36,671 nt of DNA from Candidatus Nealsonbacteria bacterium (GTDB taxonomy: Bacteria > Patescibacteriota > Minisyncoccia > Minisyncoccales > JAGGXC01), in NCBI GenBank assembly GCA_026396195.1, contig JAPLXH010000005.1:67710-104380 (forward strand). Reading direction: 5' to 3'. Below the pieces are notes generated by a model, which saw only the letters and a program-made list of their open reading frames with translations, did not search any database and was not told the origin of the DNA. This document shows positions 36,663 to 36,671 of this stretch, in pieces. The position numbers were made by a program, and so were the translations under genes. The stretch's first letter is position 1, and every line of letters begins with the position of its first letter.

Positions 36663-36671
36663 ATGGCTAAA
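36663..36671 (+). CDS. Start of a truncated gene at the window edge
   Basis: Only ATG and two codons (Met-Ala-Lys) are visible. By position after xseA it could be xseB, the ExoVII small subunit, but the sequence shown cannot confirm this. Confidence 0.35.

Overview
The window looks like a chromosomal segment of a Patescibacteria/CPR bacterium, most likely a Parcubacteria-type lineage. This is inferred from low GC, standard use of TGA as a stop, many genes without Shine-Dalgarno (SD) sites, a secreted protein with a C-terminal peptidoglycan-binding domain after a Gly tract and an Ala/Leu/Ile helix, many tiny membrane or zinc-ribbon proteins, and short palindromic repeats between genes. I recognised no tRNA, rRNA, CRISPR array, transposase or integrase.

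Layout. (1) 1-6030 is an array of small single-gene units, nearly all on the plus strand. Each has its own promoter, SD, short ORF and intrinsic terminator, and most are separated by a second hairpin whose T-tract runs into the next -35 box. It holds a peptide deformylase, a CPBP-type membrane protease (minus strand) and many unknown small proteins. (2) 6036-9650 holds a HEPN-domain protein, an unknown protein, a helix-hairpin-helix-like protein whose start codon lies in a perfect 18-bp inverted repeat, small membrane proteins and a minus-strand unknown. (3) 9781-15621 returns to the array style. It has repeat-borne promoters, a SET-domain protein, an SGNH hydrolase, a DUF4349 protein, an MBL-fold hydrolase and two or more candidate non-coding transcripts. 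(4) 15608-21871 encodes a 1217-residue surface protein and a tandem pair of M14-like carboxypeptidases, the first of which has lost predicted zinc ligands. (5) 22067-28478 has a cold-shock protein, a RecB-type nuclease with a Pif1-like helicase, a HAD protein, an ABC-F ATPase and a DEAD-box helicase with an attenuator-like leader. (6) 28522-28683 is a structured orphan RNA, followed by one more small cassette. (7) 29228-36671 is a long co-directional run of small membrane or conserved proteins ending in a UvrD-type helicase-nuclease and xseA.

Most unusual is the regulatory architecture. In at least seven cassettes the SD core GGAGG sits 28-29 nt after TTGACA, so the predicted transcript begins at the SD. 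Dispersed repeats carry promoters, two of them apparently giving leaderless mRNAs. The DEAD-box leader and the orphan RNA both begin with GTAACTGAAT exactly at their predicted +1. Together this suggests a compact, insulated, modular system for carrying accessory small genes, plus a small set of RNA-controlled cold-shock-type genes.
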